DNA of 34,785 nucleotides from positions 873-35,657 of the forward strand of contig DDXG01000214.1 in NCBI GenBank assembly GCA_002347125.1, given 5' to 3'. Source of the stretch: Phycisphaerales bacterium UBA2266. GTDB lineage: Bacteria > Planctomycetota > Phycisphaerae > Sedimentisphaerales > Anaerobacaceae. The notes below the pieces were generated by a model that did no database searches, was not told where the DNA came from, and worked only from the letters and a program-made list of their open reading frames with translations. Positions 15,475-24,700 of the stretch are shown one piece after another (position 1 is the first letter of the stretch; every line of letters begins with the position of its first letter). Both the position numbers and the translations under genes were made by a program.

Positions 15475-17299
15475 ACTTGTCGTTGAGTCTGAAACGCTGG
15501 ATGGTGGGGTAGTCCGCGGCTAGTTCGAGGGCGACCTGTCGGTCGGATTGGGGGTCTTTGACTTTCAGTTGCTGTGAAGTTTTGTTGTAGGGATTACATG
15601 CGATGACCAGCAGTTCCGTGCGGTCTGTGCTGTATTTCACACGGACCAGGGGCTCATGGTAGAGGTTGCAGTAGCTCGGGTAGCGATCGTCGTCGGTTCT
15701 CCAGATTTGATTCGTCGAGGTCCAGAGTTCGGGCATGAACCAGGGGGTGTCGGCTTCGATGATGTCCTTGTTGCGCGAGGCCTGCCACATGCCGAGGACG
15801 TGGTAGTTGTAGAAGCCGAAGTATTTGATGTAGTAGTAGACGTTTTTGTTCACGCCCTTGAACGTTCTGGAGACGGGTTGCTGCATTTCACCATCGCTCG
15901 GGTCGCCTGCATCCGCAACGTCCTCCGAGTATATGTTCCCGGTCTCCCAGCAATAGGCTCCGTCCATGCGACAATGGGTAAAAAGGGACATTGCGTAGAC
16001 GAGGGAGGGGGGGGCCTGGTGTTTCATGCCTCTCCAGATGGATGAGCCGTCCGGTTTGGGGAAACGGTAGGTTGTCAGGGGATAGCCGTCCACGAACTCG
16101 GTCTGGATCCAGGTGGACAGGACGTTGGGGATACTCGGCCGGGCCAGTTTGCCGACCTCCCATTCCTGGAGGACTGCGTAGAGATGGGCGGGGTTGCCTC
16201 CATTGAGCCAGTAGACGCTGGGGTTGGCGAAGTTGAGGCCGCAATAGTCGAAAACCCGGTTCAGTTCGGCTTCGGGCTTGTCGTATTTGGCCCTCCATTT
16301 CGCGGCCCCGGCCGGGTTCACGGAGCCGGTGGGACGACCCTGGGGATCGATGTCGTCGAAGATTCGCAGGGAGTGATTCGTGACTCCAATCCCCCAGCAA
16401 CCCAGGAGGCAGTCCGGACGCTCCTGTTTGAAATCCGTCACCATGTCCCGGAATGCATCGAACTGGGACTGGTTCCATCTCCAGTGGTCTCCGTTCTCGA
16501 AATCGGGGATGACGATCTGCATGTAGGTTCCCCGGTTCTTCCAGCTGTCGTTGTGCCACCGTTTGTAGTTGCCGCCGTCGCCCATGTCGAGCCATTCGGC
16601 ATCGCCGAAAACGCGACACTGATTCTGTTTGGCGGGGACGCTGCCTCCGACGGAGAGGGTGTTTTCCGCAACATGGGTGAAACCGAAATCAAGCATCGGA
16701 TGTCGGCCGTTGCGGTCGGTCTGGGTGTACTTGGCGGCGCCTTCCCAACATGCGAATTTGCCCTGGGGCAGGGTCCAGCCGGAGGGGAACCAGTCGCCTT
16801 CGTCGAAATCGTAGGAGAGCCGGTTCCGGGGGACCTTGAACCATTCGGGCAGGTCGATTCGGGGGCGTCCGCCGAGCTGGAGGATTTCCTGATACGTTTC
16901 GGAGACCTCCCAGGGCCTTGAGGGATTGTAAATCTCAACAGTGATCGCGACCTGCAGACCGGAGAGCTTTTCGTTGAATCTGTAATCAACAAGCGGGCCG
17001 TCCATGTTGGGGGTCTGGTTGAATTTCCACCGCTTTGCCTTGCCTTCCGGGGGAGCATACTCGAACCATGCCCGATCCGTCACGGTCAGACCGTCGGGAG
17101 CGATTTGACAGTTCATGACCAAGCGTCCATCCCGGCTGTAAATGCCATCCGTGACCTGTGGGAAGAGCCTTCTCGCTTCCATCGTCCGGGAAACCCCGCT
17201 GGATTGTGACCCGAATACGAGAGAAACGGACAGACATACCAAGATCGTACATAACCGGATGGGCCGGCCTGTCCTGAGCGAAGCGAATGGGATGCTCAT
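15473..17299 (-). CDS. Secreted protein of unknown function, 608 residues
   Basis: I do not recognise this family. A signal peptide (RLCTILVCLSVSLVFGSQS, about residues 15-33) precedes a tryptophan- and aromatic-rich soluble region with beta-rich stretches (RDGRLVMNCQIAPDGLTVTDRAWFEY). A later segment of mixed alpha/beta character, including FDAFRDMVTDFKQERPDCLLGCWGIGVTNHSLRIFDDIDP, resembles a TIM-barrel enzyme in style (weak inference). A C-terminal beta segment (VRVKYSTDRTELLVIACNPYN) follows. No catalytic signature is certain. The ATG at 17299 lies inside a repeat copy and 7 bases after the enolase stop; AAGGA occurs 12 bases upstream in the enolase end, so translation may be coupled. The first 14 residues are translated repeat sequence. 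Secretion and neighbours suggest carbohydrate-related work. Confidence 0.75.
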   Translation of the reverse strand: MSIPFASLRTGRPIRLCTILVCLSVSLVFGSQSSGVSRTMEARRLFPQVTDGIYSRDGRLVMNCQIAPDGLTVTDRAWFEYAPPEGKAKRWKFNQTPNMDGPLVDYRFNEKLSGLQVAITVEIYNPSRPWEVSETYQEILQLGGRPRIDLPEWFKVPRNRLSYDFDEGDWFPSGWTLPQGKFACWEGAAKYTQTDRNGRHPMLDFGFTHVAENTLSVGGSVPAKQNQCRVFGDAEWLDMGDGGNYKRWHNDSWKNRGTYMQIVIPDFENGDHWRWNQSQFDAFRDMVTDFKQERPDCLLGCWGIGVTNHSLRIFDDIDPQGRPTGSVNPAGAAKWRAKYDKPEAELNRVFDYCGLNFANPSVYWLNGGNPAHLYAVLQEWEVGKLARPSIPNVLSTWIQTEFVDGYPLTTYRFPKPDGSSIWRGMKHQAPPSLVYAMSLFTHCRMDGAYCWETGNIYSEDVADAGDPSDGEMQQPVSRTFKGVNKNVYYYIKYFGFYNYHVLGMWQASRNKDIIEADTPWFMPELWTSTNQIWRTDDDRYPSYCNLYHEPLVRVKYSTDRTELLVIACNPYNKTSQQLKVKDPQSDRQVALELAADYPTIQRFRLNDK

Positions 17300-17307
17300 G
17301 CCACGGT
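17264..17307. repeat. Gene-end repeat, copy B (after enolase)
   Basis: Direct copy of 15431-15474 (core GAGCGAAGCGAA). The palindrome arms read ATGGG-ATG-CTCAT here, against ACAGG-ATG-CCTGT in copy A, so the arms changed together, which suggests a folded RNA or DNA structure. Its outer end touches the last base of the enolase stop codon. Confidence 0.7.
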
Positions 17308-18587
17308 CAGTCCTTCGCAAACGGGTTGTTGAAGACCGCGGCAGCACCGAGGTCGGCTTCGATTTCGAGCAGGCGGTTGTACTTGGCGATGCGTTCGCTG
17401 CGGCAGGCCGAGCCGGTCTTGATCTGCCCGCCGCCCATAGCGACGGCGAAATCGGCCATGAAGGCGTCCTCGGTCTCGCCGCTGCGGTGCGAGATCACGT
17501 AGCCCCAGCCGGCCTTGCGGCAAAGGTCGATCGTCTTGATGGTCTCGGTGACCGAGCCGATCTGGTTGAGCTTGATGAGTACCGCATTGGCGGCCTTTTC
17601 CTTGATGCCGCGGGCGACGAAGTCGGCGTTGGTGACGAACACATCGTCGCCGACGATCTGAATCCTGTCGCCCAGCATGGCGGTGTGCTTCTTGAAGCCG
17701 GCCCAGTCGTTCTCGTCGAGCCCGTCCTCGATGGAGACGATGGGGTACTTGTCCACCCATTCGGCCCATATCTCGCACATCTGGTCGGTTGTCTTCTTGC
17801 CCTGCTTGCTCTTGGCAAGGTCGTATGCCTTATCCTTGTAGAAGCTGCTGGCAGCAGGGTCCAAGGCGATGGCCGCGTCCTTGCCGGGCTCGTAGCCAGC
17901 CGCTTCGATGGCCTCGATAATGACGTCACAGGCCTCCTCGTTGCTCTTAAGGTTCGGGGCGAAACCACCTTCGTCGCCGACGCTGGTGGCGTAATTCTTC
18001 TTGGCGAGGATCTTCTTGAGGGCGTGGAACACCTCGGCTCCACAGCGCAGGGCCTCGGTGAACGTCGGCAGGCCGATGGGCATGACCATGAATTCCTGGA
18101 AGTCCACGCTGTTGTCGGCGTGCTTGCCGCCGTTAAGAATGTTCATCATGGGCACGGGCAGGCGGAGCGCCCCGGGGCCGCCGAGATAGGCGTAAAGCGG
18201 CAGATCGGCCGTCTCGGCCGCGGCGCGGGCCACGGCCATCGAAACGCCCAGAATGGCGTTGGCGCCGAGTTTGCCCTTGTTGGGCGTACCGTCCAAGTCG
18301 ATCATGACGCGGTCGATCTCGGCCTGGCGGGCAGGGTCCATGCCAAGGAGTTCGGGGGCAATGGTGTCGTTCACGTTCGCAACGGCCTTGAGGACGCCCT
18401 TGCCGCCGTAGCGATTCTTGTCACCGTCACGCAACTCCACGGCCTCGTTTTCGCCGGTGGAGGCCCCGGAAGGGACCGACGCCGAGACGGTCAGACCGTT
18501 GTCAAGTGTGCAAAATACACGAACCGTGGGGTTGCCCCGCGAGTCAAGGATTTCCATGGCCCGAATGGATTCGATTGCTGCCGACAT
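17307..18587 (-). CDS. eno: Enolase (phosphopyruvate hydratase)
   Basis: Glycolytic enzyme converting 2-phosphoglycerate to phosphoenolpyruvate, cytoplasmic, 426 residues as expected (about 430). The N-terminal domain opens IESIRAMEILDSRGNPTVRV with the flexible loop SGASTG. The barrel carries GDEGGFAPNL (E206 acid/base region), VSIEDGLDENDW (magnesium ligands), LIKLNQIGS (catalytic K339) and SHRSGETED. All catalytic and magnesium residues look present, so it should be active. ATG 18587 is preceded by AAGGAG at good spacing. It has its own predicted promoter (18634-18661) and is followed after 7 bases by the unknown secreted gene. It is the sole housekeeping gene amid the secreted-protein genes. 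Confidence 0.97.
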   Translation of the reverse strand: MSAAIESIRAMEILDSRGNPTVRVFCTLDNGLTVSASVPSGASTGENEAVELRDGDKNRYGGKGVLKAVANVNDTIAPELLGMDPARQAEIDRVMIDLDGTPNKGKLGANAILGVSMAVARAAAETADLPLYAYLGGPGALRLPVPMMNILNGGKHADNSVDFQEFMVMPIGLPTFTEALRCGAEVFHALKKILAKKNYATSVGDEGGFAPNLKSNEEACDVIIEAIEAAGYEPGKDAAIALDPAASSFYKDKAYDLAKSKQGKKTTDQMCEIWAEWVDKYPIVSIEDGLDENDWAGFKKHTAMLGDRIQIVGDDVFVTNADFVARGIKEKAANAVLIKLNQIGSVTETIKTIDLCRKAGWGYVISHRSGETEDAFMADFAVAMGGGQIKTGSACRSERIAKYNRLLEIEADLGAAAVFNNPFAKD

Positions 18588-18633
18588 CTTGTTCTCCTTG
18601 TTGATTACAGTGTTCTTGGGAATAGTCCGGGCA

Positions 18634-18661
18634 GTCTTACACAAACGGGGGCGGTTGTCAA
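18634..18661 (-). promoter_or_regulatory. Predicted sigma-70 promoter of enolase
   Basis: On the minus strand TTGACA (18661-18656) and TAAGAC (18639-18634) are spaced by 16 bases. Transcription would begin near 18627, giving a leader of about 40 bases. The -35 box is perfect; the -10 is average. Confidence 0.5.
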
Positions 18662-18762
18662 CAGGAAAACGTCTTGAGAGGCCAATTGAATACGAAGGGC
18701 GCGCACACCCGCCACTGGCTTTGCCGGAAGCCGCCACCTCAGGTTGACTGTTTCATGCGGGG

Positions 18763-21700
18763 CTATGGGGCGTTCGGGGTCGGAGGACCGTCGATCCAGG
18801 ATCCGGGCACAGACCAGAGCATGGGGTCGGCGGCCGGATTGCGGATGTGCAGGGAGCGGCCGCCGCCGTCGGTCGAGGGGTACCAGGCATCGTTGTACTG
18901 GAAACGCTGGATGGCTGCTTCGAGCGGCCAGGGCAGGGCCAGGAGGATGTTCTCGCCGCCGTTGCTGAGGTTGCCGGCGTAGGGGCCGACGACGTGGCCG
19001 GAGGCCCCGTAGGCCGCCGTAAACGCCGCCCGATCGGCCGCGACGGTCACGTATTCGCCGGGATCGAGTTCGATGAACGGGAACTCGAATGTGACGCCGT
19101 CGAGCAGCCGAACGCCGGTCAGGTCCAGCGGTTCGGCGCCGATGTTCTGTAACTCAATGTAGTCGCACTCGCTGCCGGCGGGGGGATGATACATCAGTTC
19201 GGTCACGCGCAGGCCGTCAATCAGGGCAAAGGCCCGTGCGATCATGCCGTCTTGAGAGGTTGTTATCTGGGCAACGAGCTCGCAGGAGATCAGGAAGTCG
19301 CTGCTGGTGGCGCCGTCGTTGAGGCCCTGTACGGCCAGGAGGTTACCACCGGATCGAAGCGAGCCGATGTAAGCTGATATGTCGATATCCTCAAAGACCA
19401 CTGCGGCCGAGTCGCTGTGGCCGGCGTCGGCGTCGTCATTCCATGCAATGGTGGCGGCCGCGAAATTGCGACTGCCGACCCGGTTGCCGTTGATCCAGGC
19501 GACGAAACCGTCGTCATATCGCACACGCAGGGTCAGCCGTGTGATGGCCGCGGGATCGCCGGGCACGTTGAACGGGATACGAATATAGCAGGACTCCATG
19601 ACCCCATACATCGCCGAGACATCACATGTGATGTACGATTCGTAGCCGGTGGAGCGTTCATAGCCCACTCCGCCCGGCGAGCCGATACAGGCCTGCCAGC
19701 CGGAATCGTCAAACAGCATGCCGCTGCGCCACGTGGTTCCGATATCGGCCGTCGGCACGAGGACCCGCTTGCCGGCGCTCTCCGGGACAAGGGTGACTGT
19801 CTGGGGTGTCGAGACGGGGTTGGCGACGCCGGGGGTGGGCAGGTCGAAATAGGCGAACGTATCGGCCCCGTCGGGGGCGCGGCCTTGTGAGACGTCGGTG
19901 GTCTGGGGCTTGAAGATGACCTTGTCAATCTCGTTCTGTTCGGAATCGAGCAGCGTCAGTATCTCGCCGTACGGGTCGAGCTGGAAGTTGAGCGAGCCGG
20001 GCCGGTTGCTGTCGTCGGCAATGAAGACGGCATAGCCATTGGGCGCAATGAAGCTGAGGTCCGCGATTCGATGCCGGGTCGGCCGGGCGATGTGGTCGGT
20101 CAGATACAGACCACCCAGACGGACCGGCCATGACGTCGGATTGTGCAGCTCGACGAAGTCCTCCGCGAAAAGTCGGTGGGCGTCGGCAAGCCACTCGTTG
20201 ATCCGCAGTAGGCGGCAGTCGCCCAGGGCCGCGCGGATATTCGCGCCGCCGAGAGTCGGCACGCACAGCCGCCAGAGATGGTCCCGACCGGTTCGCCCGA
20301 TGGTGAACTCGTTGATCTGCATCCCGAACTCAACCGAGTCCACGAGGTCGCCATCGCTGCCGTAGAGATAGAGGCCCTCGCCCTCGGCCGTCAGGGCAAA
20401 GCCGATGTGGTTCGGCAGGTGGGTGTTGAGGTCGCCGTAGAGGACCATGTACGTGCCCGGGTTCATGGACACCGGGTGGACCGTGGAGGCGGAGAACACG
20501 AACTTCCGCGGGTTGGCGGGATCGTCGGTGAGGCTGTAGCCGGTCAGGTTCAGCGGCGCCGGGCCGTCGTAGTACAGTTCGATGATGTCGGGGTCGTTGC
20601 CGTGGGTATGGCCAAGGACTTCGTTAATGACGAGGCGGCGGGCCGTTGTGTCGACGGTCCATGTGCGTGAGGCCGTAGGCTCGGTCTGCCAGATGCCTGC
20701 TGAATCCTTGCCCATGACGTAGACGGTGTACGATACGCCGTCGGACAGTCCCGCCAACGAGATGAGCGTATCGACGGCGGTGTCGGGGCTGTATGGCCCG
20801 GCGGGGTTGTTGAGACTGTAGCGATAATGTGTAATGCCCGGCCCGCCGACCGTCAGCAGCGCGCTGGTTCGCCAGGTTGTCGCATCAGGCTCGCCGCAGA
20901 CCACTGCGCCGGCAGGCACGTATGCCCCCATATCCAAACCGCAGGGACCGGACTCGCTGGCGACCGAATCGGCCCGGAGACGGAAGTCCCCGTTGGGATC
21001 GACAAACAACGGATCGGCCTGGATATTGCCCGCACCGTAACCATGCCAGGCGGCAGAGACAATGGAGTTGTGGACGGCCAGTTCCGTCGCCGGCGCAACC
21101 ACGTCGAATTCCTTGGCGCAGTTGTGGAAGATGCAGCCGTCAACATAAGCACCGCGGCCGGGACCGGACGTCTGACCCGCCAGATCGAAGTACAGCGCCG
21201 ACTTGGTGCAACCGGCAACCGTGTTATTGACAAAGGTCATGAACGCGCCTTCCTTGACGAGACTGACATGCTCGACGTCGTAGAAGACGTTGCGCACGAC
21301 CGTAAAGGCGTGGCCGGAGCCGGCGCTGATGACGTTGCTCTCGCCGGGGTCGGTGTTGTAGGCGTCCTCGCGGTAGTGCATGAAGATGTTGCCTTCGATG
21401 TGAGCATCGGTTTCGAGGTCGAGGGCATCATCGCCGCCGCCGAGGAAGACATTGTTGCGGATCTGGGGGATGGGGTTGGGCCGGAAGGGGCCGTCAACGT
21501 CGATGGCGTCGTTGTGGCCGGGCGTGCGCCCGAAGACATTGCCCTCTATGAGGAACTCCCCGCCCGGCAGGATGCCAGCGCCCCAGATATGCTCGGTGCG
21601 GTTGTTCGTCGGCGCGCCACCGGCCTCCATCGTGTCGGTGAAGGTACAGCCGCGGACCACGAGCCATGAATCTAGCGTGCGGATGCGGCGCAGCGTCGTC

Positions 21701-24700
21701 CTCGCCAGGGTGCAGTTCTCCACGAGCAGGCGGGAGTCCTCCACGCCGATCATGCCGTTGTCGGTTTGGCCAAACTCCAGCACGGCATGGCGAATCCGGT
21801 TGTCGCGAACGGTATCGATGAATTGCAGCCCGCTCCACACGCCGGTCGAGCCCGGTGTCCGGGTCAAGCGGATCAGGTTGTACGGCTCGCCTTCGGCGAT
21901 GAGACGGCCGCGGACGACGATTCGCGTGTTCGGCTCAAAGTAGACGGATGTGCCGGGCGTGATGGTCAGCGTGATGCCGAAGGGAACGGTCAGCTCACCC
22001 GTGATGCGGTAGGGGCCCTCAGGGGCGGTCCAGACGGTGTCGGCGGCCAGTGAGCCGCCGGGGACATTGATCGGGCCCTGGTCATGGTAGAAGTAGCCCA
22101 TGTCGGCAACGGTCAGGTCCGGGTCGGGATCGGCCGCCGGGTCTCCGGCGTCGATGCAGGGCGATGTCGAGGCGAGGTGATAATCGTGGGCGGCCGGATT
22201 CTCGAAGGCCGGGTCGGTGGTGATGTTGCCGACGCCCGGCATCGCTTCGGAGTGAATGTCGCTGTAGCGGATGTGGAAGTCGGCGAGGCTGTAGGGCGCC
22301 TGGGCGTCTATGGGGTCGGTGGCGTCGATGATGGAATTGGTGACATTCCAGGTGATGGCGCCCGCGGCGACGCCGTATTTGTTATGCGACTGGAGGGCCA
22401 TATCCGTAACGCCGGCGGTGCGCGTGCTGACGACGGTCGAGCGGTCGATATTGACCACGGCGGTCCCGCCGTCAAACGTCTTGGCCGCAATGCTGGAGAC
22501 CGTCGGGTCTTCCGGGGCCTTGTTATTCTCGACAATCAGGCAATGGTCGATGGTGGTGGTCCCGGCGTAGATACTGATGCCCTTGTCCTTGCAGTCGCGG
22601 ATGACGCAGTCCCGCAGCAGGATATCGCAGCCGAGCGTATCCACGCCGTCGTCATCGAGGTCGGCGATGGTCGCGCGGCGCATGGTACATTCCTGTCCCG
22701 GCTGTTGATCGTGGACATAGATGCCGTCGGCGTCATCGGCGGCGTGCATCTCCGTGATCCAGCCGTCCTCGAAGAGCAGGGCGGTGCCGGCGATTTCCGG
22801 CCCCATGACGCAACGGGCAAACACCGTGTTCATGAAGGCGAGGTCCGAACCGGAGGCGACATCCATGAGTTTGCCGGCATTGTCGGTGAGGTTACAGTGG
22901 TCGAAGTGGAGCTTCGTGCCGGAGACGCGGAAGGTCGGGCCGGTCCCGGAGTGGCCGACGCCGGGCGAGCGGCCGGCCCGGCTGATGTCGGTATAGACAA
23001 AATTGCAGTCAGCGGCGTTCACGCAGTGAATCTCACCCCAATTCAGGCCCGCCGCCGCGGCCGTGATGGTGACCGGCGATGCCGCCGTACCGAGCGATTG
23101 AATCGAGCCCGCGACATCGATATCCGGCCCGTTTGTTCCGGAGGCTACCCCGTCAATCAAGACGAGTGCGCCGGGATTGAGCGTCAATGTAACGCCCGCC
23201 GGGATGGAGAAGTCGCCGCCAGTGATGCGATAGACGCCGGACCATGTCTGGCTCGCGGCCAGACCGCCGGAGACCATCGTGACTGGGGCCGCCGACAGGT
23301 CGATAAGCGTCCGGTCGGCCTGCAGGACACCGACGGATGCCGTCAGAGTGAAATCGCCCGAGCCGCTGAACGTCACCATCGCCGTGCCCAGGCCGTTGAA
23401 GAGCGTCACCTCGCCGGCCGAGAGGCTGACCGATGGACTGTCCACCGTCAGCGTGGCCGTCGAATCCCAAACCTCCCGCTGAATCTGGCCGGCCCCGTCA
23501 AGCAGTTCGACGCGCACGAGAACTCCGACGCCCGGCAGGTAGCTGTCGCGCGTCAACAGGCGGATGCTCGCCACGGTCGCATCGGTCAGTCCCGCCGACG
23601 GGGCCGTTTCCTTCGGATAGTCGTTGGTCGAGCCGACTTCCCGCAGAATGTCAATATAGCCGGCCTGGACAATGTTGCCCGTGCCGTTGGCAGCGTCGAA
23701 GGCCTCGACGATGATGCGATTGACGCCGGGATTGAGGGCGATGCCACCGAGGGACCACGACCCGGTTCGCTGATTCCAGCCTGCATCGGGCACGACAACG
23801 CCGCCAACCGCCATGGATCGGGTGGTCACGGCATCGAATCGGCCTGTCAGAGCGGCCGTGCCGGCGGTCGTCGTGGGATAACCGTCAATGACCGGCAGGG
23901 CGCTGACAACCTGGAATGTTCGCGGCACCTGCGTCGCGGCGCCGAGGACAACGGCGTCGCGGCGCTCGACCACGAACTGTTTGATGCGTCCGGCGCCGTT
24001 GATCTCGGTGCTCGGAACCCAGTCGGCCAGAAGGTGATCCACCAGCGGATTGAATGAACCGGGATTGAACGTGGTCAAAGCCAGCTCGTAGAGTTGTTCG
24101 TAGTACATCTTGATGACGTCAGGCTGGGCCAGCAGCCGCTGGAGACCATCGACGGTGGCGTATCCCCAGATCGTCCGGGCAGGGTCGTAGGAGTGGTCGC
24201 CCCGCCCCAGGACGGTGTCCAGATCGTGCGGAATCAACTGGAAACGCGGGTCATTCACGCCGCAGTACAGCGCATAGTCGTCGCCCTCGCCCTCGTAAAG
24301 CCCGCCCTCGCGATTGCCGACGAGCACGTCCGTGGCGATATAGCGCATCCACTGGCGGATATTCACCGACTTGGAGACCTCGCGGAGGAAGTCCGCATCG
24401 GAGGTGGCCGGGTTGTTGAGGCGGTCTATAAGGGCAAGGAGGTCGGTGTAGTCATCCTGTGCGGTGTTCGTCTGCTTGGGGTAGTGCAGACGATACTGGG
24501 GCAGGTTCGGGTTGGCGGCGGTGCCCTTGTAGTCCAGGTCCGCGTTGGTCCGCCCAGAGTAGCCGTCATCGACGTAGGTGGCCCGGTAAAGGTTGCCGTC
24601 GGGGTCGTCGGGAAAGTGATTGTCCGCCCAGTCCGAGTCATAGGCCTCGTTGGCGGCGTAGCGGCCGTAGGTCTCGTTGAACTGCGCAGCGGCCGGGTCG

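Noticed and set aside
22084..24057. 657-codon plus-strand open frame inside the larger giant gene
   Set aside because: It is antisense to coherent beta-helix and Ig-like sequence, with no domain and composition typical of a complementary frame.
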